53,867 nucleotides of DNA from an uncultured Muribaculaceae bacterium (GCA_958439725.1 CAUBWJ010000014.1:1-53867); one strand, 5' to 3'. Counted from the first letter of the stretch, positions 34,704 to 43,459 are shown. Numbers and translations are program-made. The notes: generated by a model from the letters alone, not told the origin.

Positions 34704-36580
34704 CAGAACAGGAAATCAATCTGGCGCTGGAAGAGAACCGCCGCCGCAACAAGGCCCTCGCCACGGACTACAATCCGCTTTCGGGCCGCGGCGCCTGCGG
34801 GCCGCGCCTGAAAAAGCGGGTGAAATGGGAGCAGGGGTATCTGTGGCTACCCGAAAGCATGGTGGCCGACCCGGAATGGAAGCGGGTGAAGGATGCCGGG
34901 GAATTCCGGCGCCTGCGGCTGCGCCACGACTTCGAATACTGGGCGGCGAGCTGCGTCACCATCCGCCACAAGACCACGGGACGGCGGGTGCCGTTTGTGC
35001 TCAACGCCCCTCAGCGCCGTGTGGCGGCGCTGCTTGAGGACGACCGCCGCGCCGCCAGGCCTCTGCGCCTGATAATGCTCAAGGCGCGCCAGTGGGGAGG
35101 GTCGACGCTGGTGCAGATGTACTTCGCCTGGATACAGACGGTGCTCCGGCGCAACTGGAATTCGCTGATATGCGCCCAGGTGAAGGACACCTCGGCGGCG
35201 ATACGCGGAATGTACACTGCCATGCTCGACTCCTACCCGGCAGAGATGTGGACAGGCGACGAGCCGCCATGCTTCCGCGCCTTCGAGGGCGCACGCAACA
35301 CCCGCGAGATAGCCGGCCGGGGCTGCCGCGTCACCGTGGCCTCGAGCATGGGTCAGGAGGCGGTGCGCGGCCTCGACTGCTCGATGGCCCATCTGAGCGA
35401 AGTGGCATTCTGGAAGGATTCCGAGTCGATGACGCCCGAGGCGTTCATCAGGGCCGTGTGCGGAGGCATTCCGGGGGTGGAGTGCTCGATGATTGCCATG
35501 GAGAGCACGGCCAACGGCGTGGGCAACTTCTTTCATAGCGAGTGGCTGAGGGCGCGCGAGGGCGTGTCGGCCTACCGGCCTGTGTTCGTGCCGTGGCACG
35601 AGATAGAGATGTACCGCATGCCGTGCCGCAATCCGCGGCGGCTGCTCGAGAGTATGGACGACTACGAGCGTCGGCTGTGGGAAAAGGGGCTCACGCTGGA
35701 GATGATCGCATGGTACCGGTTCAAGCGCCGCGAGTTCAGCACCCACGAGGCGATGAAGGCCGAGTATCCCACGGACGATGTGGAGGCGTTTACCAACTCG
35801 GCGCGGTCGGTGTTCGACCCCGAGGCGGTGGAGCGGCTGCGCGAAGACTGCCGCGAACCTCTGGCAACGGGCGAGGTGACCGGCCGCGAGGCCAAGGGCC
35901 CGGGAGCGCTGCGCGACGTGCATTTCACCCCCGACGCCACCGGACGCCTGAAGATATGGGAGATGCCTCAGAGCGGCGGAGAGCGCCCCACCGACTACGT
36001 GGCGGCGGTCGACGTGGGAGGGCGGTCGGCCTCGGCCGACTGGTCGGTGATAGCGGTGATGCGCATGCGGGCGTTCGAGCGGCCCGAAGTGGTGGCGCAA
36101 TGGCGCGGACACTGCGACCACGACCTTCTGGGATGGAAGGCGGCGGCGATAGCGCGGTTCTACAACGGCGCTCTGCTGGTGATAGAGAGCAATTCGCTGG
36201 AGACGGCCACGGAAGGCCCCTCGCAATACATTCTGGAGGAACTCAACGCCGTGTACCGCCGACTGTATGTGCGCCGCAGCCGCGATGCCGCCACGCGCGA
36301 CCGCGACGAGACGCGCGTGGGGTTCCACACCAACCGCGCCACGAAATCGGTGATCGTTACGGGGCTGATAAGCATGGTGCGCGACGGGGGCTATGTGGAG
36401 CGCAGCGCGACGGCCTGCAACGAGATGGCAACCTACCGGCAGCAGCCTTCGGGCGTCTACGAGGCCACGCCGCCGGCCCACGACGACGTGCTGATGACCC
36501 GCGCCATCGCCCTCTACGTGATCGCCAGCATGCCCTCGACCGACTACACGGGCCTGCAGGCCATTCTCCCGCGGGGGTGA
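34700..36580 (+). CDS. Phage terminase large subunit (ATPase-nuclease), orphan
   Basis: A TerL-type DNA packaging motor of 626 aa. The ATG at 34700 is chosen because it overlaps the upstream stop; the longer frame is out-of-frame shadow. The ATPase domain has a Walker A-like KARQWGGST (128-136), Walker B with catalytic Glu (MAHLSEVAF, E234) and the coupling motif AMESTANG (267-273). The RNase H-like nuclease has its acidic residues in AAVDVGGRSASADW (D438), LVIESNS (E496) and HDDVLMT (D595/D596). Every key residue looks intact. No small terminase, portal, capsid, protease, integrase or lysis gene is nearby. The downstream gene is secDF. It may be a prophage remnant, part of a scattered element, or a domesticated motor. 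Confidence 0.85.
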   Translation: MTEQEINLALEENRRRNKALATDYNPLSGRGACGPRLKKRVKWEQGYLWLPESMVADPEWKRVKDAGEFRRLRLRHDFEYWAASCVTIRHKTTGRRVPFVLNAPQRRVAALLEDDRRAARPLRLIMLKARQWGGSTLVQMYFAWIQTVLRRNWNSLICAQVKDTSAAIRGMYTAMLDSYPAEMWTGDEPPCFRAFEGARNTREIAGRGCRVTVASSMGQEAVRGLDCSMAHLSEVAFWKDSESMTPEAFIRAVCGGIPGVECSMIAMESTANGVGNFFHSEWLRAREGVSAYRPVFVPWHEIEMYRMPCRNPRRLLESMDDYERRLWEKGLTLEMIAWYRFKRREFSTHEAMKAEYPTDDVEAFTNSARSVFDPEAVERLREDCREPLATGEVTGREAKGPGALRDVHFTPDATGRLKIWEMPQSGGERPTDYVAAVDVGGRSASADWSVIAVMRMRAFERPEVVAQWRGHCDHDLLGWKAAAIARFYNGALLVIESNSLETATEGPSQYILEELNAVYRRLYVRRSRDAATRDRDETRVGFHTNRATKSVIVTGLISMVRDGGYVERSATACNEMATYRQQPSGVYEATPPAHDDVLMTRAIALYVIASMPSTDYTGLQAILPRG

Positions 36581-36600
36581 TGGGGGCTAAGGACCGGGAG

Positions 36601-36636
36601 TAATGGGAATAATGGGAATAATGGGAGTAATGGGGC
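36601..36636. repeat. 9-bp tandem repeat after terminase gene
   Basis: Four copies of TAATGGGAA (the last two varied) lie 20 bp after the terL stop. The following G-rich stretch to about 36700 holds no gene I can support. The position at the cassette's right edge fits a junction scar, but no matching repeat is seen at the left edge. Confidence 0.7.
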
Positions 36637-36755
36637 GGGGACTTTACGGACACTACGGACTTGGGGGAGGCTGGGCGGGGTTAGGATGGGGAGGGGATTG
36701 CGGGGGTTATTTGACAAATAGTAAAGCGGATGCGTGGGATTTCAAAGAAAAACGC

Positions 36756-36763
36756 TATATTTG
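36756..36763 (+). promoter_or_regulatory. -7 box for secDF
   Basis: TATATTTG lies 89 nt upstream of the secDF ATG. The -33 region is poor. Confidence 0.5.
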
Positions 36764-36852
36764 CAAGCTGAAATCGCGCACACATGCGGAAACGGCATAA
36801 ATGCCCCGATAGCGAAATTTAATTTTTAACCTCAATATTTTTAACCAGTCAA

Positions 36853-39747
36853 ATGCAAAGCAAAGGAAAATTAGGAAGTATTGTGGCCGGTGTCATAGCC
36901 TTCTTCCTGGTGCTTATTTGCCTCTTCTACCTCTCGTTTACGGTGGTGAGCAACCACTATGAGAACAAGGCTGAGGAATATGCCCAGAAAACGGCTCCGG
37001 AGACCGCCGGTCCTGACGCCCACCGCTATGCCTATCAGCACTACATCGATTCCGTAGGCAACGAAAAGGTATGGCTCGGCTACACTTTCAATGAAGTAAA
37101 AAAGCTCGGTGTGGGTCTCGGACTTGACCTCAAGGGCGGTATGAACGTAACGCTCCAGGTGTCGGTGCCCGACATCCTGCGGTCGATGGCCACCACCGAA
37201 GGCAACCCCTATTTTGAAAAAGCTATCCACAGCACCGATTCGATAGTCAAGGCCACCAAGACCAACGACTATGTGGATGTGTTCTGTCAGCAATATAAGG
37301 AACTCGACCCGAATGCCGATTTCTCGGTAGTGTTCCGCGACCAGGTGAAGCGCGGCGACTCTTTCGACGCCGCCAAGGCAGCGCTGAAGCAGGAGGTGAA
37401 GGACCGCGTGAGCAGCTCGACCAACGTGCTCCGCAGCCGTATCGACCAGTTCGGCGTGGTAGCCCCCAACATCCAGGAGCTGGAGAAAGACGGCCAGATA
37501 CTTCTGGAGCTTCCGGGCGTGAAGGAGCATGACCGTGTGCGCGACCTTCTGAAATCGTCGGCCAACCTGGAGTTCTACGAGACGATGCCCCTTACGGAGT
37601 ATCAGGGCGCACTGCAGCAGCTTGACAACGCTCTGCGCGCCGACTCGGCCTCGAACGGCCGCGGCCTCTTTGAATACTTCGCCGGCCTCGGCGCCCAGGG
37701 CAACCCCATAGCCCTCGGCATGGCCACCCGCATCAACCGCCCCATAATCGACTCCCTGCTGGTATCGCCCCAGGCAAAACGCATACTCCCCTCCAACCTC
37801 AAGCTGGCATGGGAAGTGAAGCCCGTGACGGTTGAGATACCCGACTCGACGGGACACGTTTCACGCATGGACTATTACACCCTCGTGGGCCTTCGCACCG
37901 CAGGCGGCAAGGCTGCCCTGAGCGGCGACGTGGTTACCGCGGCCACATCAGACTTCGACCAGATGCAGGGCGGCAACTACGTGTCGATGACCATGAAGCC
38001 CGACGCAGCCAAGCAGTGGGCACGCATCACCGCCGCCAACATCAACAAGCAGGTGGCAATCGTGCTCGACAACCAGGTGTATTCGGCACCGAACGTGAAC
38101 AGCGTGATCGAAGGCGGACGCTCGTCGATCACCGGCAACTTCTCGACCGACGAGGCAAAGGACCTTGCCAACGTGCTCAAATCGGGTAAGATGGCAGCCA
38201 AGGTCAACATCATCTCCGACACCGTTATCGGTCCGTCGCTGGGCCAGCAGGCTATCGAGGACGGCTTCATGTCGTTTGCCATAGCACTGATTCTGCTGAT
38301 GATCTTCATGTGTGCCTTCTACGGCATCATCCCCGGCCTTATCGCCAACCTCGGTCTGGTGTTCAACATATTCTTCACTTTCGGCATCCTCGCCTCGATT
38401 CCCGCCGTGCTGACGCTGAGCGGTATCGCAGGTATCGTGCTCGCCCTGGGTATGGCGGTTGACGCCAACGTGCTCATCTTCGAGCGCGCCAAGGAGGAAC
38501 TCCGCGCCGGCAAGAACGTGCGCACAGCCATCGCCGACGGTTATTCCAACGCCTTCTCGGCCATCTTCGACTCCAACCTCACCTCGATAATCACCGGCGT
38601 GATCCTGCTGCTGTTCGGCACAGGCCCCATCAAGGGATTCGCCACCACGCTTATCATCGGTATCATCTGCTCGTTCTTCACGGCTGTGTTCCTCACCCGT
38701 CTGGTGTTCATCATCGGCGAGAAATCGAAGCCGTTCCAGAAGCTTACATTCGACACCGCGCTCTCGCGCAAGATGTTTACCAACACCCACTTCGACTTCC
38801 TGGGCAAGCGCAAGGTGAGCTTCGCAATCTGCGGCGCGTTCATCCTCATCGTGATAGGCTCGCTCTTTGTACGCGGCCTCAACCAGGGCATCGACTTCTC
38901 GGGCGGCCGCAACTACGTTGTGAAATTCGACCACCCCGTGTCGACCGTCGAGCTCCAGAAGCAGCTCGCACCGCTGTTTGACGGCGCCCAGCTGAGCGTG
39001 ATAACCATCGACGACAACACCAAGGTGAGAATCTCGACCAACTACAAAATCAACTCCGACGAAGAGAACGTTGACGACGAAATCACCGGCATACTCTACA
39101 AGGGTCTGAAGAACGAGATAGGCGACATGAGCCTGCGCGACTTCTCGACCACCAACGAGGAGATAGGCATAATGAGTTCGCAGAAAGTGGGCCCGACCGT
39201 GGCCAACGACATGCGCACCGAAGCCGTGATAGCAGTGGTTCTGGCGCTTCTGGCAATGTTCCTCTACATCCTCGTGCGCTTCCACAACATCGCATTCTCC
39301 GTGGGCGCTCTTGCAGCCGTAGCCTTCACAGCCTTCTCAATCATCGGCTTCTACTCGCTGTTCTGGGGCGTGTTCCCCTTCGCGATGGAGATTGACCAGT
39401 CGTTCATCGCCGCCATCCTTACGGTGATCGGTTACCAGATCAACGACACGGTGGTTGTGTTTGACCGCGTGCGCGAGAACATCGGCCTCTATCCCAAGCA
39501 GAGCTTCTCCACCAACGTTAATCAGTCGATCAACTCGACCCTGGGCCGTACGGTGATGACCTCGGCATCGACCCTTCTGGTGCTGCTGTGTATCTTCATC
39601 CTCGGCGGTGACTCGATCCGTTCGTTCACCTTCGCCATGATATTCGGCGTGGTTGTAGGCACCCTGGCCACCATGTTCGTGGCATCGCCCGTGGCTTACC
39701 TCACCGACATGTGCCGCAACAAAACCGGCAAGAACGCCAACGCCTGA
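36853..39747 (+). CDS. secDF: Fused SecDF protein translocase subunit
   Basis: A proton-driven accessory of SecYEG that pulls proteins out on the periplasmic side. This single 964-residue chain joins SecD and SecF. An N-terminal helix is at about 10-34. SecD motif GLDLKGGMNVTLQV follows near 86, then a large P1 periplasmic domain (about 100-460) and a six-helix block (about 465-630). SecF starts with a helix near 660 and GIDFSGGRNYVVKF near 680, with its own helices to about 955. TGVILLLFGTGPIKGFATTL and the charged GMAVDANVLIFERAKEEL segment are RND-type signatures. It is monocistronic, ending at a perfect terminator. Confidence 0.97.
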   Translation: MQSKGKLGSIVAGVIAFFLVLICLFYLSFTVVSNHYENKAEEYAQKTAPETAGPDAHRYAYQHYIDSVGNEKVWLGYTFNEVKKLGVGLGLDLKGGMNVTLQVSVPDILRSMATTEGNPYFEKAIHSTDSIVKATKTNDYVDVFCQQYKELDPNADFSVVFRDQVKRGDSFDAAKAALKQEVKDRVSSSTNVLRSRIDQFGVVAPNIQELEKDGQILLELPGVKEHDRVRDLLKSSANLEFYETMPLTEYQGALQQLDNALRADSASNGRGLFEYFAGLGAQGNPIALGMATRINRPIIDSLLVSPQAKRILPSNLKLAWEVKPVTVEIPDSTGHVSRMDYYTLVGLRTAGGKAALSGDVVTAATSDFDQMQGGNYVSMTMKPDAAKQWARITAANINKQVAIVLDNQVYSAPNVNSVIEGGRSSITGNFSTDEAKDLANVLKSGKMAAKVNIISDTVIGPSLGQQAIEDGFMSFAIALILLMIFMCAFYGIIPGLIANLGLVFNIFFTFGILASIPAVLTLSGIAGIVLALGMAVDANVLIFERAKEELRAGKNVRTAIADGYSNAFSAIFDSNLTSIITGVILLLFGTGPIKGFATTLIIGIICSFFTAVFLTRLVFIIGEKSKPFQKLTFDTALSRKMFTNTHFDFLGKRKVSFAICGAFILIVIGSLFVRGLNQGIDFSGGRNYVVKFDHPVSTVELQKQLAPLFDGAQLSVITIDDNTKVRISTNYKINSDEENVDDEITGILYKGLKNEIGDMSLRDFSTTNEEIGIMSSQKVGPTVANDMRTEAVIAVVLALLAMFLYILVRFHNIAFSVGALAAVAFTAFSIIGFYSLFWGVFPFAMEIDQSFIAAILTVIGYQINDTVVVFDRVRENIGLYPKQSFSTNVNQSINSTLGRTVMTSASTLLVLLCIFILGGDSIRSFTFAMIFGVVVGTLATMFVASPVAYLTDMCRNKTGKNANA

Positions 39748-39777
39748 TAACGGCTGAAAGCAATCCTACAATCTAAG

Positions 39778-39810
39778 AAGGCCATGCTGAAATTTCAGCA
39801 TGGCCTTTTC
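39778..39810 (+). terminator. secDF terminator
   Basis: A perfect 30-bp palindrome (39778-39807) is followed by Ts. Ts also precede it on the other strand, so it could work in both directions. Confidence 0.85.
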
Positions 39811-39852
39811 ATTCGTAACGAAAAGGCTTATCTGGAGTTATCGACGCAATCT

Positions 39853-39995
39853 CTACAACCCTCTGCGTGAGGCGGCGCCCCTCTGAACCGCCCCACAAAG
39901 CACCGGAGGTGCGATATTTGTACAACCCACTGCGTGAGCTGTGGGACCCAGAAATGATCTTCCCCACCCAGTGCGGCAAGCCTCGGAGAGCGCGC
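39853..39995 (-). repeat. Left arm of repeat locus, two units, inverted
   Basis: Two copies of a core whose minus-strand form is CTCACGCAGTGGGTTGTA-like start at 39853 and 39921, 68 bp apart. 39921-39946 is the perfect reverse complement of 40224-40249 (26 nt). 39969-39995 is the perfect reverse complement of 40176-40202 (27 nt). Confidence 0.85.
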
Positions 39996-40175
39996 AGTCG
40001 CACAAAGCGACAGCATCGGTACGTTTCAGATTGTAGGACATAAATAGCCTTGAATACATCCCGACTCTCACCAAGCATCACAGTATTTCCTTCTTCGCGG
40101 TCGATATAAAACCCATTAGACGATAGTCTCATCCCAAGTGCCTGCCATGAGCCCATGCTTACGCATAGTGCGGCA

Positions 40176-40455
40176 GCGCGCTCTCCGAGGCTTGCCGCAC
40201 TGTGGGGGAGTGGGCCATTACGTTCCCACAGCTCACGCAGTGGGTTGTACATATATCGCCCCTCCGGGGCTCCGTGTGGACTGCTCAGACTGGCGGCAGC
40301 TCACGCAGTGGGTTATACTGATTCTCTCCCCTACGGTGCTCCGTGTGAATGGTTCAGTATGGCGGCAGCTTACGCAGTGGGTTGTACAGATATCGCCCCT
40401 CCGGGGCTCCGTGTGGACGGTTCAGAGGGGCGGCAGCTCACGCAGTGGGTTGTAA
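40176..40455 (+). repeat. Right arm of repeat locus with four tandem units
   Basis: Cores related to GCTCACGCAGTGGGTTGTA start at 40231, 40299, 40368 and 40436, with spacings of 68, 69 and 68 bp. The intervening sequence is also conserved (for example CGCCCCTCCGGGGCTCCGTG in two units). Together with the left arm it could fold into a very long stem with a ~180-nt loop. Confidence 0.85.
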
Positions 40456-40496
40456 AGATATCGAGGGTGTATCAAAATTCCGTATTTCGCATTAAA

Positions 40497-40569
40497 TGTA
40501 GGGATGTTCCATGGAACATCCGCTGATTGTCTGTGATTTAGTGCGGCTGCACGAGCGTGCATCCCTACA
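40497..40569. repeat. 73-bp MITE-like palindromic element
   Basis: Terminal inverted repeats TGTAGGGATG / CATCCCTACA bound the element. Inside are a perfect 20-bp palindrome at 40502-40521 (centre TTCCATGGAA) and a small hairpin TGCACG-AG-CGTGCA (40548-40561). A partial copy of its right end is at 48999-49024. Confidence 0.7.
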
Positions 40570-40712
40570 ATAAGAATGGGAAATTAAGTTTTGTAACGCT
40601 CACTCCGTGAACTGTTCCAGCTGTAATAAGCGAATAAACCGGGAACAAGGATGAACATTAGGGAAGAGGAAGGTGTTATATCGGTAGTCTGAAAAATAAA
40701 AATCGTAAAACT

Positions 40713-41300
40713 ATGAGCACAAAGAAAAGCATTAAGGGCACACAGACGGAGAAGAATCTGGTGATTGCCTATCTGGCTGAGTCGTCGGCTTATACACGCT
40801 ATAATTTTTATGCGCAGAAGGCCGATAAGGAATTGTATTTCCCCATCGGTCAGATTTTCCGCGAGACGGCGGAAAACGAAATGCACCACGGAAAGGTTTT
40901 CTTCAAGTTCCTGGAAGGAGGTTCGGTGGAGGTGCCTATGGCAGCCGATGCGGGCGTGATAGGCAGCACAGCCGAGAATCTTGAGATTGCAGCGAAGGAA
41001 GAAATCAATGAGGGCGTGGAACTCTACACCACCTCGGCCGAGGTGGCCGAGAAGGAGGGTTTCCCCGAAATCGCCGCCCATTTCCGCGCCATCGCCGAAA
41101 TAGAGAAACGTCACCACAACCGCTTCATGCGCTATCTGAAACAGGTGAAGGACGGCACGGTATGGAAACGCGAGAAACCCGTGACGTGGCAGTGCCTGGT
41201 ATGCGGATACCAGTATAAGGGAACGGAGCCTCCGAAGGTATGCCCGGCCTGCGACCATCCCTATCAGCACTATATGGCTATAGACGAGCCTGATGAATAA
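40713..41300 (+). CDS. rbr: Rubrerythrin
   Basis: A non-haem iron peroxidase that removes H2O2 in anaerobes. The 195 residues hold a four-helix di-iron domain with ligands in LAESSAYTRYNFY, ETAENEMHHGKVF and AEIEKRHHNRF. A C-terminal rubredoxin domain has two CxxC knuckles (CLVCGYQYKG and CPACDHP) for an Fe(SCys)4 centre. The 195 aa length is typical. Both neighbours are separated by terminators or repeats, so it is probably monocistronic; I could not find a convincing -7 box upstream. Confidence 0.96.
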   Translation: MSTKKSIKGTQTEKNLVIAYLAESSAYTRYNFYAQKADKELYFPIGQIFRETAENEMHHGKVFFKFLEGGSVEVPMAADAGVIGSTAENLEIAAKEEINEGVELYTTSAEVAEKEGFPEIAAHFRAIAEIEKRHHNRFMRYLKQVKDGTVWKREKPVTWQCLVCGYQYKGTEPPKVCPACDHPYQHYMAIDEPDE

Positions 41301-41333
41301 CCCGCGCTTCAAATAATTCAATTATCAAAGCAA

Positions 41334-41387
41334 CCCGCCTCCGCGTCTCGGCCCGAAAGGGCTATGGCAACGCTGAGGCGGGTTTTT
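41334..41387 (+). terminator. rubrerythrin terminator
   Basis: An 8-bp stem CCCGCCTC/GAGGCGGG (41334-41341 with 41375-41382) is followed by TTTTT. The loop is long (33 nt) and contains a second small hairpin (GCCC-GAAA-GGGC). Confidence 0.75.
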
Positions 41388-41417
41388 ATTTTATCGCAGT
41401 TTTTATTTTATCGCAGT
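41384..41417. repeat. 17-bp perfect tandem duplication
   Basis: TTTTATTTTATCGCAGT occurs twice without a gap, overlapping the T-run of the rubrerythrin terminator. Confidence 0.9.
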
Positions 41418-41462
41418 GGCGCAGGGTGAGATTATTTTTTTTGCAACACGCCATGCATGGCA

Positions 41463-43265
41463 TCAGTCGAAGCTGATGGAGAAGGGCTGATTGAAGCGGT
41501 TGGCGTCGAGCGTCACGCGGCGTGATTTCTCGAAGCGGAAATTGAACCGGTTGTGGTGGAAAGGCTTGTATTCCTCCGAAACGGTGATTGTGTTGGCGGC
41601 GATGCGCAGACCGTCGATGGAGCGCGCAAACACAAGCGGAGCATCGAACGTTACGAAATCATTACCCTCGATAACCACTCCCGGATAGCCCTCGCCCCCG
41701 TGGAAACACTCGGTCTGCGACGCAAGGTCGGGAATCTCCGGATAGATTGAAATCACGGCCTCGGTAAACTGGAAAAGGCTGCTGAGATTGTTGATAAACC
41801 GGTTGCCGCGGATGAGCACATCGCGGCAGGCACCGGTCTCATACCATCCGTTGCAGTCGCCGCACAGAAGCACGGCCGTGCCCGAAACATGGTCGAACAC
41901 ATTGTTGAGGCATTCCACGCGACGCGGGGTACTGAACAGGGCGCCACGGGCGCGGTTATTGGCAATGACATTGTCGGCAAACACCACTTCGGGACTTGCC
42001 GTGAGGTTTTCTATTCCTACAGGTTCACCAACGGGAAGGTTTACGGGGTTGCTCAACGTGATGCGGAATTCCTTGGCGCCATGAGCCGTGGGAGCGTCGA
42101 CCGGTTCGATAGCCTCTATCACATTGGGCTCGCCGAGAGGCTGCATCACCGCCGAGAGCACCAGCTGCACGGAATCGCCGGGAGCGCCCCAGCGGAAGCC
42201 GTAGGACTGCGGATGCATGTAGCGTCCTACGAGAGTGCGGGAATTCTCCGAGGCGGTTATCTTGAGATAAGTGCCGTGAACGTTTATGGCATCATCCATC
42301 ATCCCCTCATAGTAGCCGCCGCGCGACTCGATAAGGCCGCTGCAGCCCGAGAAATGGGTGGCGTCGGCCTGAGTGGTGAAGAAGCGCGGTGATTCATCGC
42401 GCAGACACACGTCGAACTCATCGAGAGTGATGTCATTGCACATCTGGGCTATCAGACCCATACCCTCGGCATAATGCACCTTCACGTTGGAGAGGGTGGT
42501 GGAAATGCACTCGTCAAGGAAAATTCCGGGGGCCGGACGTTCCCACCCGCGCAGGGCCACGGCCATGCCGGGCTTAAGCCGTGAGTCGACCCATTTGGGA
42601 GCAAGGAGCTGGCCATTGGGAGCCTTGATTATGCCTGAAAGGTTCACGGGAAGGTCGGAGGTGTTATAGACTATATGGCGCGTCTCGGCTTCAAACGCTA
42701 TACCGCTTGCAGGCCGGATAGCCCAGCCCTCGCCGTAGGTCTCGAAAGAACCGTCGGAGGCCAGACGCCATTTCACCCAGGGTTCGGGCGTGAAGGTGAT
42801 GCCTCGCGAACCGGAATCGGTGATGCGCACCTGCGCTATCTGCGGATTCTCGAAATCGATGGTGAAATCGGTAAGCGTAAGCCCTGTGCAGCCAACGGCG
42901 GCAACGGGCAGCATACGTCCGTGGAACACGAAATCGGACCCGGCTCCGTCAATCGTCACATTATGGAGAGAGTCAAGCATCAGGCCCACGGTGCGGGGAT
43001 TTGTCTGGTCGTGGTTGGATATGAAGAGCTCGCGCTTTATGGCCTTGTCGGGATAGAAATCGTAACGGCCGGGGGCGAAGCTGAGCACCACCTCGTCGGA
43101 GTCGGGATGGGTGGTGAGCGACGAAAGAACGCGCTCTATGCGGCGCGAGAGATCGGAGGCACCGGGGCGGATGCCATGGCGCGTCATATCCACGGTAACC
43201 ACAGCGGCCGCAGCGCTCTGGGCAGCCACAAGGGCAACGGCTGCGATGACAGTCTTTATTCTCAT
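41463..43265 (-). CDS. GH110 alpha-1,3-galactosidase
   Basis: Predicted to remove terminal alpha-1,3-galactose, as in blood group B or linear alpha-Gal epitopes. The ATG at 43265 (600 aa) is preferred because it begins the signal peptide MRIKTVIAAVALVAAQSAAA; the longer start adds 12 unlikely residues. The whole chain is a right-handed parallel beta-helix. The GH110-like acidic pair D324-D325 lies in GMMDDAINVHG, and HFSGCSGLIESRGGYYEG precedes it. The length matches Bacteroides GlaA/GlaB enzymes. Whether it acts on branched or linear substrates cannot be told here. It is a lone gene behind its own -7 box. Confidence 0.85.
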   Translation of the reverse strand: MRIKTVIAAVALVAAQSAAAAVVTVDMTRHGIRPGASDLSRRIERVLSSLTTHPDSDEVVLSFAPGRYDFYPDKAIKRELFISNHDQTNPRTVGLMLDSLHNVTIDGAGSDFVFHGRMLPVAAVGCTGLTLTDFTIDFENPQIAQVRITDSGSRGITFTPEPWVKWRLASDGSFETYGEGWAIRPASGIAFEAETRHIVYNTSDLPVNLSGIIKAPNGQLLAPKWVDSRLKPGMAVALRGWERPAPGIFLDECISTTLSNVKVHYAEGMGLIAQMCNDITLDEFDVCLRDESPRFFTTQADATHFSGCSGLIESRGGYYEGMMDDAINVHGTYLKITASENSRTLVGRYMHPQSYGFRWGAPGDSVQLVLSAVMQPLGEPNVIEAIEPVDAPTAHGAKEFRITLSNPVNLPVGEPVGIENLTASPEVVFADNVIANNRARGALFSTPRRVECLNNVFDHVSGTAVLLCGDCNGWYETGACRDVLIRGNRFINNLSSLFQFTEAVISIYPEIPDLASQTECFHGGEGYPGVVIEGNDFVTFDAPLVFARSIDGLRIAANTITVSEEYKPFHHNRFNFRFEKSRRVTLDANRFNQPFSISFD

Positions 43266-43314
43266 AACAGAAACGGTGTTAGCAAAAAGTATTTTTTCCA
43301 AGGAGAAAGCGGCA

Positions 43315-43322
43315 CAAAATTA
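43315..43322 (-). promoter_or_regulatory. -7 box for the GH110 gene
   Basis: TAATTTTG on the minus strand, 49 nt upstream of the chosen ATG, with CTTGTG about 18 bp further upstream as a possible -33. Confidence 0.5.
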
Positions 43323-43459
43323 GTCAAAATCAGCACACCACAAGGCAATGCCATAAGACAACGGAGCTACTTCTATTGTTAATATTTAATAAAATTACCC
43401 GCAGAAGTGTTAATATTTAAATCCGCTCACCCATTAGACTGCATTGCCGCCGCCCGCGA

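Larger units (their letters stand above)
39748..40712. other. Gene-free, repeat-rich stretch between secDF and rubrerythrin
   Basis: It holds the secDF terminator, then a two-armed inverted-repeat locus with 68-69 bp tandem units, then a 73-bp palindrome-bearing element, then about 140 bp without recognisable signals before the rubrerythrin ATG. Frames across it (for instance 147 codons on the minus strand, 39809-40252) mostly translate the repeats. Only the central ~155 bp between the arms reads like a unique protein fragment (LSSNGFYIDREEGNTVMLG), which I could not identify. Confidence 0.7.

Noticed and set aside
34847..36481. A 544-codon minus-strand frame and a 353-codon second plus-strand frame (35542-36603)
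   Set aside because: Both are shadows of the terminase gene, which has full ATPase and nuclease motifs. The alternative translations are low-complexity and Arg/His/Gly-rich.
36603..36800. A 65-codon protein beginning MGIMGIMGVMG
   Set aside because: It translates the 9-bp repeat and G-rich junction and overlaps the secDF -7 box; no similarity to anything recognised.
39809..40252. A 147-codon minus-strand protein gene
   Set aside because: Most of it translates the inverted repeats. Only the central third looks protein-like, and no family or promoter supports it. Kept as a repeat locus.
40231..40455. CRISPR array formed by the regularly spaced 68-69 bp units
   Set aside because: The sequence between cores is itself conserved between units, the unit is too few in number and varied, and no cas genes are near. 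It is a tandem repeat.
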